Below, in pieces: positions 11,120 to 23,708 of a stretch of 64,000 nt of DNA. Numbering within the stretch: the first letter of the stretch is position 1; every line of letters begins with the position of its first letter. Location: assembly GCA_963855995.1 (NCBI GenBank), contig OY979717.1:42370107-42434106 (forward strand), read 5' to 3'. The notes under the pieces are model-generated. The model saw nothing but the letters and a program-made list of their open reading frames with translations. It made no database searches and was not told where the DNA came from. The position numbers were made by a program, and so were the translations under genes. This DNA comes from Muricea muricata. Lineage: Eukaryota > Cnidaria > Anthozoa > Malacalcyonacea > Plexauridae.

Positions 11120-12906
11120 CTGTTTTTTCCCCTGTCATCCTTCTTATCTTTTGCGAAACATCGAAATGAATAAGAAGCATATTCTTTTAACGCACCCATG
11201 TTCACGACCATACCGTCTGCAAACTACCGGTTCTCGTCCGATCACCGCAGTTAAACTAGACTGGGCGGAGTTAGTACTTGCATGGGAGACCGCCTAGGAA
11301 TACTTCGTGTCGTGAGCTCTGTTTTTCCCGTGTCATTGTTCTATTCTTCTATGAAATATCGAATTCATAGAGAAGCATGATCTTGTAAAACACACACGTT
11401 CACGACCATACCGTCTGGAAAATACCGGTTCTCGTCCGATCACCGCAGTTAAACTAGACTGGGTGGAGTTAGTACTTGGATGGGAGACCGCCTAGGAATA
11501 CTTCTTGTCGTGAGCTCTGTTTTTTCCCCTGTCATCGTTCTTATCTTTTGCGAAACATCGAAATGAATGAGAAGCATATTCTTTTAACGCACACATGTTC
11601 ACGACCATACCGTCTTGAAAATACCGGTTCTCGTCCGATCACCGGAGTTCAACTAGACTGGGTGGAGTTAGCACTTGGATGGGAGACCGCCTACGAATAC
11701 TTCGTGTCGTGAGTTCTGCTTTTTCCCCTGTCATTGTTCTATTCTTCTATGAAATATAGAATTCATAGAGAAGCATATTCTTGTAAAACACACATGTTCA
11801 CGACCATACCGTATGGAAAATACCGGTTCTCGTCCGATCACCGCAGTTAAACCAGACTGGGCGGAGTTAGTACTTCGATGGGAGACCGCCTAGGAATACT
11901 TCGTGTCGTGAGCTCTGTTTTTCCCGTGTCATCGTTCTATTCTTCTATGAAATATCGAATTTATAGAGAAGCATGATCTTGTAAAGCACAGATGTTCACG
12001 ACCATACCGTCTGGAAAATACCGGTTCTCGTCCGATCACCGCAGTTAAACTAGACTGGGCGGAGTTAGTACTTGCATGGGAGACCGCCTAGGAATACTTC
12101 GTGTCGTGAGCTCTGTTTTTCCCGTGTCATTGTTCTATTCTTCTATGAAATATCGAATTCATAGAGAAGCAAGATCTTGTAAAACACACACGTTCACGAC
12201 CATACCGTCTGGAAAATACCGGTTCTCGTCCGATCACCGCAGTTAAACTAGACTGGGTGGAGTTAGTACTTGGATGGGAGACCGCCTAGGAATACTTCTT
12301 GTCGTGAGCTCTGTTTTTTCCCCTGTCATCGTTCTTATCTTTTGCGAAACATCGAAATGAATGAGAAGCATATTCTTTTAACGCACACATGTTCACGACC
12401 ATACCGTCTTGAAAATACCGGTTCTCGTCCGATCACCGGAGTTCAACTAGACTGGGTGGAGTTAGCACTTGGATGGGAGACCGCCTACGAATACTTTGTG
12501 TCGTGAGTTCTGCTTTTTCCCCTGTCATTGTTCTTTTCTTCTATGAAATATAGAATTCATAGAGAAGCATATTCTTGTAAAACACACATGTTCACGACCA
12601 TACCGTATGGAAAATACCGGTTCTCGTCCGATCACCGCAGTTAAACCAGACTGGGCGGAGTTAGTACTTCGATGGGAGACCGCCTAGGAATACTTCGTGT
12701 CGTGAGCTCTGTTTTTCCCGTGTCATCGTTCTATTCTTCTATGAAATATCGAATTCATAGAGAAGCATGATCTTGTAAAGCACAGATGTTCACGACCATA
12801 CCGTCTGGAAAATACCGGTTCTCGTCCGATCACCGCAGTTAAACTAGACTGGGCGGAGTTAGTACTTGCATGGGAGACCGCCTAGGAATACTTCGTGTCG
12901 TGAGCT

Positions 12907-12985
12907 CTGTTTTTCCCGTGTCATTGTTCTATTCTTCTATGAAATATCGAATTCATAGAGAAGCATGATCTTGTAAAACACACAC
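12907..12985 (+). repeat. Spacer class E (79 bp)
   Basis: Exemplar. It has a class A body with CATTG in place of CATCG and the end AAAACACACAC that resembles class D, so it looks like a recombinant of A and D. It sits in front of the first gene of the 4-unit cassette. Confidence 0.75.
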
Positions 12986-13184
12986 GTTCACGACCATACC
13001 GTCTGGAAAATACCGGTTCTCGTCCGATCACCGCAGTTAAACTAGACTGGGCGGAGTTAGTACTTGGATGGGAGACCGCCTAGGAATACTTCTTGTCGTG
13101 AGCTCTGTTTTTTCCCCTGTCATCGTTCTTATCTTTTGCGAAACATCGAAATGAATGAGAAGCATATTCTTTTAACGCACACAT

Positions 13185-13303
13185 GTTCACGACCATACCG
13201 TCTTGAAAATACCGGTTCTCGTCCGATCACCGGAGTTCAACTAGACTGGGCGGAGTTAGCACTTGGATGGGAGACCGCCTACGAATACTTCGTGTCGTGA
13301 GTT
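13185..13303 (+). rRNA. 5S rRNA subtype GTCTTG / GGAGTTCAAC
   Basis: This exemplar has GTCTTG in helix II (one T-T mismatch), CACCGGAGTTCAAC in the box A region, GTTAGCAC in the intermediate region and an end GTCGTGAGTT, where the G1-C118 pair becomes G-T. It follows a class B spacer and precedes a class D spacer almost without exception, so gene and spacers travel together. Box C is intact. The box A change (TTAAAC to TTCAAC) may lower transcription. It is common from 1.6 to 58.3 kb. Confidence 0.72.
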
Positions 13304-15173
13304 CTGCTTTTTCCCCTGTCATTGTTCTATTCTTCTATGAAATATAGAATTCATAGAGAAGCATATTCTTGTAAAACACACATGTTCACGACCATACCGT
13401 ATGGAAAATACCGGTTCTCGTCCGATCACCGCAGTTAAACTAGACTGGGTGGAGTTAGTACTTGGATGGGAGACCGCCTAGGAATACTTCGTGTCGTGAG
13501 CTCTGTTTTTTCCCCTGTCATCGTTCTTATCTTTTGCGAAACATGGAAATGAATGAGAAGCATATTCTTTTAACGCACACATGTTCACGACCATACCATC
13601 TATAAATTACCAGTTCTCGTCCGATCACCGCAGTTAAACTAGACTGGGCGTACTTAGTACTTGGATGGGAGACCGCCTAGGAATACTTCGTGTCGTGAGC
13701 TCTGTTTTTTCCCGGGTCATCGTTCTATTCTTCCATGAAATATCGAGTTCATACAGAAGCATATTCTTGTGAAGCACAGATGTTCACGACCATACCGTCT
13801 GGAATATACCGGTTCTCGTCCGACCACCGCAGCTAAACTAGACTAGACGGAGTTAGTACTAGGACGGGAGACCGCCAAGGAATACTTCTTTTCGTGAACT
13901 CTGTTTTTTCCCCTGTCATCGTTCTTATCTTTTGCGAAACATCGAAATGAATGAGAAGCATATTCTTCTAACGCACCCATGTTCACGACCATACCGTCTG
14001 CAAAATACCGGTTCTCGTCCGATCACCGCAGTTAAACTAGACTGGGCGGAGTTAGTACTTGGATGGGAGACCGTTTAGGAATACTTCGTGTCGTGAGCTC
14101 TGTTTTTTCCCGGGTCATCGTTCTATTCTTTTATGAAATATCGAATTCATACAGAAGCATATTCTTGTGAAGCACAGATGTTCACGACCATACCGTCTGG
14201 AATATACCGGTTCTCGTCCGACCACCGCAGCTAAACTAGACTAGACGGAGTTAGTACTAGGACGGGAGACCGCCTAGGAATACTTCGTGTCGTGAGCTCT
14301 GTTTTTTCCCCTGTCATCGTTCTTATCTTTTGCGAAACATCGAAATGAATGAGAAGCATATTCTTTTAACGCACACATGTTCACGATCATACCGTCTGGA
14401 AAATACCGGTTCTCGTCCGATCACCGCAGTTAAACTAGACTGGGCGGAGTTAGTACTTGGATGGGAGACCGCCTAGGAATACTTCTCTTCGTGAGCTCTG
14501 TTTTTTCCACTGTCATCGTTCTTATCTTTTGCGAAACATCGAAATGAATGAGAAGCATATTCTTTTAACGCACACATGTTCACGACCATACCGTCTTGAA
14601 AATACCGGTTCTCGTCCGATCACCGGAGTTCAACTAGACTGGGCGGAGTTAGCACTTGGATGGGAGACCGCCTACGAATACTTCGTGTCGTGAGTTCTGC
14701 TTTTTCCCCTGTCATTGTTCTATTCTTCTATGAAATATAGAATTCATAGAGAAGCATATTCTTGTAAAACACACATGTTCACGACCATACCGTATGGAAA
14801 ATACCGGTTCTCGTCCGATCACCGCAGTTAAACCAGACTGGGCGGAGTTAGTACTTCGATGGGAGACCGCCTAGGAATACTTCGTGTCGTGAGCTCGGTT
14901 TTTCCCGTGTCATCGTTCTATTCTTCTATGAAATATCGAATTCATACAGAAGCATATTCTTGTGAAGCACAGATGTTCACGACCATACCGTCTGGAAAAT
15001 ACCGGTTGTCGTCCGACCACCTCAGTTAAACTAGACTGGACGGAGTTAGTACTAGGATGGGAGACCGCCTAGGAATACTTCGTGTCGTGAGTTCTGCTTT
15101 TTCCCATGTCATTGTTCTATTCTTCTATGAAATATAGAATTCATAGAGAAGCATATTCTTGTAAAACACACAT

Positions 15174-16365
15174 GTTCACGATCATACCGTCTGGAAAATA
15201 CCGGTTCTAGTCCGATCACCGCAGTTAAACCAGACTGGGCGGAGTTAGTACTTCGATGGGAGACCGCCTAGGAATACTTCGTGTCGTGAGCTCTGTTTTT
15301 CCCGTGTCATCGTTCTATTCTTCTATGAAATATCGAATTCATAGAGAAGCATGATCTTGTAAAGCACAGATGTTCACGACCATACCGTCTGGAAAATACC
15401 GGTTCTCGTCCGATCACTGCAGTTAAACTAGACTGGGCGGAATTAGTACTTGGATGGGAGACCGCCTAGGAATACTTCGTGTCGTGAGCTCTGTTTTTTC
15501 CCCTGTCATCGTGCTTATCTTTTGCGAAGCATCGAAATGAATGATAAGCATATTCTTTTAATGCACACATGTTCACGACCATACCATCTGGAAATTACCG
15601 GTTCTCGTCCGATCACCGCAGTTAAACTAGACTGGGCGGAGTTAGTACTTATATGGGAGACCGCCTAAGAATACTTCGTGTCGTGAATTCTGCTTTTTCC
15701 CCTGTCATTGTTCTATTCTTCTATGAAATATCGAATTCATAGAGAAGCATATTCTTGTAAAACACACATGTTCACGATCATACCGTCTGGAAAATACCGG
15801 TTCTAGTCCGATCACCGCAGTTAAACCAGACTGGGCGGAGTTAGTACTTCGATGGGAGACCGCCTAGGAATACTTCGTGTCGTGAGCTCTGTTTTTCCCG
15901 TGTCATCGTTCTATTCTTCTATGAAATATCGAATTCATAGAGAAGCATGATCTTGTAAAGCACAGATGTTCACGACCATACCGTCTGGAAAATACCGGTT
16001 CTCGTCCGATCACTGCAGTTAAACTAGACTGGGCGGAATTAGTACTTGGATGGGAGACCGCCTAGGAATACTTCGTGTCGTGAGCTCTGTTTTTTCCCCT
16101 GTCATCGTGCTTATCTTTTGCGAAGCATCGAAATGAATGATAAGCATATTCTTTTAATGCACACATGTTCACGACCATACCATCTGGAAATTACCGGTTC
16201 TCGTCCGATCACCGCAGTTAAACTAGACTGGGCGGAGTTAGTACTTATATGGGAGACCGCCTAAGAATACTTCGTGTCGTGAATTCTGCTTTTTCCCCTG
16301 TCATTGTTCTATTCTTCTATGAAATATCGAATTCATAGAGAAGCATATTCTTGTAAAACACACAT
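15174..16365 (+). repeat. 3-unit higher-order repeat, 596 bp
   Basis: Units at 15174, 15372 and 15571 are repeated at 15770, 15968 and 16167. Shared rare variants are GGTTCTAGTCC, CACTGCAG, CGTGCTTATC and ACTTATATGGG. Further copies are at 20336, 25699 and 28482. Confidence 0.8.
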
Positions 16366-17356
16366 GTTCACGATCATACCGTCTGGAAAATACCGGTTCT
16401 CGTCCGATCACCGCAGTTAAACCAGACTGGTCGGTGTTAGTACTTCGATGGGAGACCGCCAAGGAATACTATGGTCGTAAGCTCTGTTTTTCCCGTGTCA
16501 TCGTTCTATTCTTCTATGAAATATCGAATTCATACAGAAGCATGATCTTGTAAAGCACAGATGTTCACGACCATACCGTCTGGAAAATACCGGTTCTCGT
16601 CCGATCACCGCAGTTAAACTAGACTGGGCGGAGTTAGTACTTCGATGAGAGACCGCCTAGGAATACTTCGTGTCGTGAGCTCTGTTTTTCCCTTGTCATC
16701 GTTCTATTCTTCTATGAAATATCGAATTCATAGAGAAGCATGATCTTGTAAAGCACAGATGTTCACGACCATACCGTCTGGAAAATACCGGTTCTCGTCC
16801 GATCACCGCAGTTAAACTAGACTGGGCGGAGTTAGTACTTGAATGGGAGACCGCCTAGGAATACTTCGTGTCGTGAGCTCTGTTTTTTCCCCTGTCATCG
16901 TTCTTATCTTTTGCAAAACATCGAAATGAATAAGAAGCATATTTTTTTAACGCACACATGTTCACGACCATACCGTCTTGAAAATACCGGTTCTCGTCCG
17001 ATCACCGGAGTTCAACTAGACTGGGTGGAGTTAGCACTTGGATGGGAGACCGCCTACGAATACTTTGTGTCGTGAGTTCTGCTTTTTCCCCTGTCATTGT
17101 TCTATTCTTCTATGAAATATAGAATTCATAGAGAAGCATATTCTTGTAAAACACACATGTTCACGACCATACCGTATGGAAAATACCGGTTCTCGTCCGA
17201 TCACCGCAGTTAAACCAGACTGGGCGGAGTTAGTACTTCGATGGGAGACCGCCTAGGAATACTTCGTGTCGTGAGCTCTGTTTTTCCCGTGTCATCGTTC
17301 TATTCTTCTATGAAATATCGAATTCATACAGAAGCATATTCTTGTGAAGCACAGAT
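15174..17356 (+). rRNA. 5S rRNA gene block 4 (11 copies)
   Basis: 5S starts: 15174, 15372, 15571, 15770, 15968, 16167, 16366, 16563, 16761, 16960, 17159. The genes at 15372 and 15968 carry GATCACTGCAG instead of GATCACCGCAG, and the following genes at 15571 and 16167 carry CATCTGGAAATTACC, an unusual GAAGCATCG spacer variant upstream and ACTTATATGGG in box C. This set of three units is tandemly duplicated (596 bp) and recurs near 20.3, 25.7 and 28.5 kb, with a relative near 37.6 kb. Confidence 0.95.
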
Positions 17357-20300
17357 GTTCACGACCATACCGTCTGGAAAATACCGGTTGTCGTCCGACC
17401 ACCTCAGTTAAACTAGACTGGACGGAGTTAGTACTAGGATGGGAGACCGCCTAGGAATACTTCGTGTCGTGAGCTCTGTTTTTTCCTCTGTCATCGTTCT
17501 TATCTTTTGCGAAACATCGAAATGAATGAGAAGCATATTCTTTTAACGCACACATGTTCACGACCATACCGTCTGGAAAATACCGGTTCTCGTCCGATCA
17601 CCGCAGTTAAACTAGACTGGGCGGAGTTAGTACTTGGATGGGAGACCGCCTAAGAATACTTCGTGTCGTGAATTCTGCTTTTTCCCCTGTCATTGTTCTA
17701 TTCTTCTATGAAATATCGAATTCATAGAGAAGCATACTCTTGTAAAACACACATGTTCACGATCATACCGTCTGGAAAATACCGGTTCTCGTCCGATCAC
17801 CGCAGTTAAACCAGACTGGTTGGTGTTAGTACTTCGATGGGAGACCGCCTAGGAATACTATGGTCGTAAGCTCTGTTTTTCCCGTGACATCGTTCTATTC
17901 TTCTATGAAATATCGAATTCATACAGAAGCATGATCTTGTAAAGCACAGATGTTCACGACCATACCGTCTGGAAAATACCGGTTCTCGTCCAATCACCGC
18001 AGTTAAGCTAGACTGGGCGGAGTTAGTACTTGGATGGGAGACCGCCTAGGAATACTTCGTGTCGTGAGCTCTGTTTTTTCCGTGTCATCGTTCTATTCTT
18101 CTATGAAATATCGAATTCATAGAGAAGCATGATATTGTAAAGCACAGATCTTCACGACAATACCGTCTGGAAAATACCGGCTCTCGTCCGATCACTGCAG
18201 TTAAACTAGACTGGGCGGAGTTAGTACTTGGATGGGAGACCGCCTAGGAATACTTCTTGTCGTGAGCTCTGTTTTTTCCCGGGTCATCGTTCTATTCTTC
18301 TATGAAATATCGAATTCATACAGAAGCATGATCTTGTAAAGCACAGATGTTCACGACCATACCGTCTGGAAAATACCAGTTCTCGTCCGATCACCGCAGT
18401 TAAACTAGACTGGGTGGAGTTAGTACTTGGATGGGAGACCGCCTAGGAATACTTCGTGTCGTGAGCTCTGTTTTTTCCCCTGTCATCGTTCTTATCTTTT
18501 GCGAAACATCGAAATGAATGAGAAGCATATTCTTTTAACGCACACATGTTCACGACCATACCATCTATAAATTACCAGTTCTCGTCCGATCACCGCAGTT
18601 AAACTAGACTGGGCGTAGTTAGTACTTGGATTGGAGACCGCCTAGGAATACTTCGTGTCGTGAGCTCTGTTTTTTCCCGGGTCATCGTTCTATTCTTCCA
18701 TGAAATATCGAATTCATACAGAAGCATATTCTTGTGAAGCACAGATGTTAACGACCATACCGTCTGGAATATACCGGTTCTCGTCCGACCACCGAAGCTA
18801 AACTAGACTAGACGGAGTTAGTACTAGGACGGGAGACCGCCTAGGAATACTTCTTTTCGTGAGCTCTGTTTTTTCCCCTGTCATCCTTCTTATCTTTTGC
18901 GAAACATCGAAAAGAATAAGAAGCATATTCTTTTAACGCACCCATGTTCACGACCATACCGTCTGCAAAATACCGGTTCTCGTCCGATCACCGCAGTTAA
19001 ACTAGACTGGGCGGAGTTAGTACTTGCATGGGAGACCGCCTAGGAATACTTCGTGTCGTGAGCTCTGTTTTTCCCGTGTCATTGTTCTATTCTTCTATGA
19101 AATATCGAATTCATAGAGAAGCATGATCTTGTAAAACACACACGTTCACGACCATACCGTCTGGAAAATACCGGTTCTCGTCCGATCACCGCAGTTAAAC
19201 TAGACTGGGTGGAGTTAGTACTTGGATGGGAGACCGCCTAGGAATACTTCTTGTCGTGAGCTCTGTTTTTTCCCCTGTCATCGTTCTTATCTTTTGCGAA
19301 ACATCGAAATGAATGAGAAGCATATTCTTTTAACGCACACATGTTCACGACCATACCGTCTTGAAAATACCGGTTCTCGTCCGATCACCGGAGTTCAACT
19401 AGACTGGGTGGAGTTAGCACTTGGATGGGAGACCGCCTACGAATACTTCGTGTCGTGAGTTCTGCTTTTTCCCCTGTCATTGTTCTATTCTTCTATGAAA
19501 TATAGAATTCATAGAGAAGCATATTCTTGTAAAACACACATGTTCACGACCATACCGTATGGAAAATACCGGTTCTCGTCCGATCACCGCAGTTAAACCA
19601 GACTGGGCGGAGTTAGTACTTCGATGGGAGACCGCCTAGGAATACTTCGTGTCGTGAGCTCTGTTTTTCCCGTGTCATCGTTCTATTCTTCTATGAAATA
19701 TCGAATTCATAGAGAAGCATGATCTTGTAAAGCACAGATGTTCACGACCATACCGTCTGGAAAATACCGGTTCTCGTCCGATCACCGCAGTTAAACTAGA
19801 CTGGGCGGAGTTAGTACTTGCATGGGAGACCGCCTAGAAATACTTCGTGTCGTGAGCTCTGTTTTTCCCGTGTCATTGTTCTATTCTTCTATGAAATATC
19901 GAATTCATAGAGAAGCATGATCTTGTAAAACACACACGTTCACGACCATACCGTCTGGAAAATACCGGTTCTCGTCCGATCACCGCAGTTAAACTAGACT
20001 GGGTGGAGTTAGTACTTGGATGGGAGACCGCCTAGGAATACTTCTTGTCGTGAGCTCTGTTTTTTCCCCTGTCATCGTTCTTATCTTTTGCGAAACATCG
20101 AAATGAATGAGAAGCATATTCTTTTAACGCACACATGTTCACGACCATACCGTCTTGAAAATACCGGTTCTCGTCCGATCACCGGAGTTCAACTAGATTG
20201 GGTGGAGTTAGCACTTCGATGGGAGACCGCCTACGAATACTTTGTGTCGTGAGTTCTGCTTTTTCCCCTGTCATTGTTCTATTCTTCTATGAAATATAGA

Positions 20301-23300
20301 ATTCATAGAGAAGCATATTCTTGTAAAACACACATGTTCACGATCATACCGTCTGGAAAATACCGGTTCTAGTCCGATCACCGCAGTTAAACCAGACTGG
20401 GCGGAGTTAGTACTTCGATGGGAGACCGCCTACGAATACTTCGTGTCGTGAGCTCTGTTTTTCCCGTGTCATCGTTCTATTCTTCTATGAAATATCGAAT
20501 TCATAGAGAAGCATGATCTTGTAAAGCACAGATGTTCACGACCATACCGTCTGGAAAATACCGGTTCTCGTCCGATCACTGCAGTTAAACTAGACTGGGC
20601 GGAATTAGTACTTGGATGGGAGACCGCCTAGGAATACTTCGTGTCGTGAGCTCTGTTTTTTCCCCTGTCATCGTGCTTATCTTTTGCGAAGCATCGAAAT
20701 GAATGATAAGCATATTCTTTTAATGCACACATGTTCACGACCATACCATCTGGAAATTACCGGTTCTCGTCCGATCACCGCAGTTAAACTAGACTGGGCG
20801 GAGTTAGTACTTATATGGGAGACCGCCTAAGAATACTTCGTGTCGTGAATTCTGCTTTTTCCCCTGTCATTGTTCTATTCTTCTATGAAATATCGAATTC
20901 ATAGAGAAGCATATTCTTGTAAAACACACATGTTCACGATCATACCGTCTGGAAAATACCGGTTCTCGTCCGATCACCGCAGTTAAACCAGACTGGTCGG
21001 TGTTAGTACTTCGATGGGAGACCGCCTAGGAATACTATGGTCGTAAGCTCTGTTTTTCCCGTGTCATCGTTCTATTCTTCTATGAAATATCGAATTCATA
21101 CAGAAGCATGATCTTGTAAAGCACAGATGTTCACGACCATACCGTCTGGAAAATACCGGTTCTCGTCCGATCACCGCAGTTAAACTAGACTGGGCGGAGT
21201 TAGTACTTCGATGAGAGACCGCCTAGGAATACTTCGTGTCGTGAGCTCTGTTTTTCCCTTGTCATCGTTCTATTCTTCTATGAAACATCGAATTCATAGA
21301 GAAGCATGATCTTGTAAAGCACAGATGTTCACGACCATACCGTCTGGAAAATACCGGTTCTCGTCCGATCACCGAAGTTAAACTAGACTGGGCGGAGTTA
21401 GTACTTGCATGGGAGACCGCCTAGGAATACTTCGTGTCGTGAGCTCTGTTTTTCCCGTGTCATTGTTCTATTCTTCTATGAAATATCGAATTCATAGAGA
21501 AGCATGATCTTGTAAAGCACAGATGTTCACGACCATACCGTCTGGAAAATACCGGTTCTCGTCCGATCACCGCAGTTAAACTAGACTGGGCGGAGTTAGT
21601 ACTTGCATGGAAGACCGCCTAGGAATACTTCGTGTCGTGAGCTCTGTTTTTCCCGTGTCATTGTTCTATTCTTCTATGAAATATCGAATTCATAGAGAAG
21701 CATGATCTTGTAAAACACACACGTTCACGACCATACCGTCTGGAAAATACCGGTTCTCGTCCGATCACCGCAGTTAAACTAGACTGGGTGGAGTTAGTAC
21801 TTGGATGGGAGACCGCCTAGGAATACTTCTTGTCGTGAGCTCTGTTTTTTCCCCTGTCATCGTTCTTATCTTTTGCGAAACATCGAAATGAATGAGAAGC
21901 ATATTCTTTTAACGCACACATGTTCACGACCATACCGTCTTGAAAATACCGGTTCTCGTCCGATCACCGGAGTTCAACTAGACTGGGTGGAGTTAGCACT
22001 TGGATGGGAGACCGGCTACGAATACTTTGTGTCGTGAGTTCTGCTTTTTCCCCTGTCATTGTTCTATTCTTCTATGAAATATAGAATTCATAGAGAAGCA
22101 TATTCTTGTAAAACACACATGTTCACGACCATACCGTATGGAAAATACCGGTTCTCGTCCGATCACCGCAGTTAAACCAGACTGGGCGGAGTTAGTACTT
22201 CGATGGGAGACCGCCTAGGAATACTTCGTGTCGTGAGCTCTGTTTTTCCCGTGTCATCGTTCTGTTCTTCTATGAAATATCGAATTCATAGAGAAGCATC
22301 ATCTTGTAAAGCACAGATGTTCACGACCATACCGTCTGGAAAATACCGGTTCTCGTCCGATCACCGCAGTTAAACTAGACTGGGCGGAGTTAGTACTTGC
22401 ATGGGAGACCGCCTAGGAATACTTCGTGTCGTGAGCTCTGTTTTTCCCGTGTCATTGTTCTATTCTTCTATGAAATATCGAATTCATAGAGAAGCATGAT
22501 CTTGTAAAACACACACGTTCACGACCATACCGTCTGGAAAATACCGGTTCTCGTCCGATCACCGCAGTTAAACTAGACTGGGCGGAGTTAGTACTTGGAT
22601 GGGAGACCGCCTAGGAATACTTCTTGTCGTGAGCTCTGTTTTTTCCCCTGTCATCGTTCTTATCTTTTGCGAAACATCGAAATGAATGAGAAGCATATTC
22701 TTTTAACGCACACATGTTCACGACCATACCGTCTTGAAAATACCGGTTCTCGCCCGATCACCGGAGTTCAACTAGACTGGGCGGAGTTAGCACTTGGATG
22801 GGAGACCGCCTACGAATACTTGGTGTCGTGAGTTCTGCTTTTTCCCCTGTCATTGTTCTATTCTTCTATGAAATATAGAATTCATACAGAAGCATATTCT
22901 TGTAAAACACACATGTTCACGACCATACCGTATGGAAAATACCGGTTCTCGTCCGATCACCGCAGTTAAACTAGACTGGGTGGAGTTAGTACTTGGATGG
23001 GAGACCGCCTAGGAATACTTCTTGTCGTGAGCTCTGTTTTTTCCCCTGTCATCGTTCTTATCTTTTGCGAAACATCGAAATGAATGAGAAGCATATTCTT
23101 TTAACGCACACATGTTCACGACCATACCGTCTTGAAAATACCGGTTCTCGTCCGATCACCGGAGTTCAACTAGACTGGGTGGAGTTAGCACTTGGATGGG
23201 AGACCGCCTACGAATACTTTGTGTCGTGAGTTCTGCTTTTTCCCCTGTCATTGTTCTATTCTTCTATGAAATATAGAATTCATAGAGAAGCATATTCTTG

Positions 23301-23708
23301 TAAAACACACATGTTCACGACCATACCGTATGGAAAATACCGGTTCTCGTCCGATCACCGCAGTTAAACCAGACTGGGCGGAGTTAGTACTTCGATGGGA
23401 GACCGCCTAGGAATACTTCGTGTCGTGAGCTCTGTTTTTCCCGTGTCATCGTTCTATTCTTCTATGAAATATCGAATTCATAGAGAAGCATGATCTTGTA
23501 AAGCACAGATGTTCACGACCATACCGTCTGGAAAATACCGGTTCTCGTCCGATCACCGCAGATAAACTAGACTGGGCGGAGTTAGTACTTGCATGGGAGA
23601 CCGCCTAGGAATACTTCGTGTCGTGAGCTCTGTTTTTCCCGTGTCATTGTTCTATTCTTCTATGAAATATCGAATTCATAGAGAAGCATGATCTTGTAAA
23701 ACACACAC
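17357..23708 (+). rRNA. 5S rRNA gene block 5 (32 copies)
   Basis: 5S starts: 17357, 17556, 17755, 17952, 18150, 18349, 18548, 18747, 18946, 19144, 19343, 19542, 19740, 19938, 20137, 20336, 20534, 20733, 20932, 21129, 21327, 21525, 21723, 21922, 22121, 22319, 22517, 22716, 22915, 23114, 23313, 23511. The first half copies block 3 at an offset of 7746 bp, including the rare CTTCACGACAATACC gene (10404 and 18150). The 4-unit cassette is seen again from 19144 and from 21723. The gene at 17952 has AGTTAAGC, the base usual in other animals, where nearly all copies here have AGTTAAAC. Confidence 0.95.

Larger units (their letters stand above)
11398..13383 (+). repeat. 4-unit higher-order repeat, 794 bp
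   Basis: Units at 11398, 11597, 11796 and 11994 recur at 12192, 12391, 12590 and 12788, and in part at 12986 and 13185. The order is a consensus gene, a GTCTTG subtype, a GTATGG/CCAGAC subtype and a consensus gene, with spacers E, B, D and A in front of them. The same tetramer appears at 19144, 21723, 22517 and around 30467. Confidence 0.8.
9611..15173 (+). rRNA. 5S rRNA gene block 3 (28 copies)
   Basis: 5S starts: 9611, 9810, 10009, 10206, 10404, 10603, 10802, 11001, 11200, 11398, 11597, 11796, 11994, 12192, 12391, 12590, 12788, 12986, 13185, 13384, 13583, 13782, 13981, 14180, 14379, 14578, 14777, 14975. From 11398 a 4-unit cassette of 794 bp repeats: a consensus gene behind a class E spacer, then a GTCTTG/GGAGTTCAAC subtype, a GTATGG subtype and a consensus gene behind a class A spacer. 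Much of 9.6-12.5 kb is found again 7746 bp downstream, and the 12986-14578 part again near 23.7 and 26.7 kb. Confidence 0.95.

Noticed and set aside
11476-11712. Recurrent 72- to 78-codon reading frames on the + strand, beginning inside 5S genes (many positions)
   Set aside because: They start with TTG in the box C region, run through the spacer and into the next 5S gene, and recur only because the DNA is repetitive. They are a by-product of the repeat, not genes.
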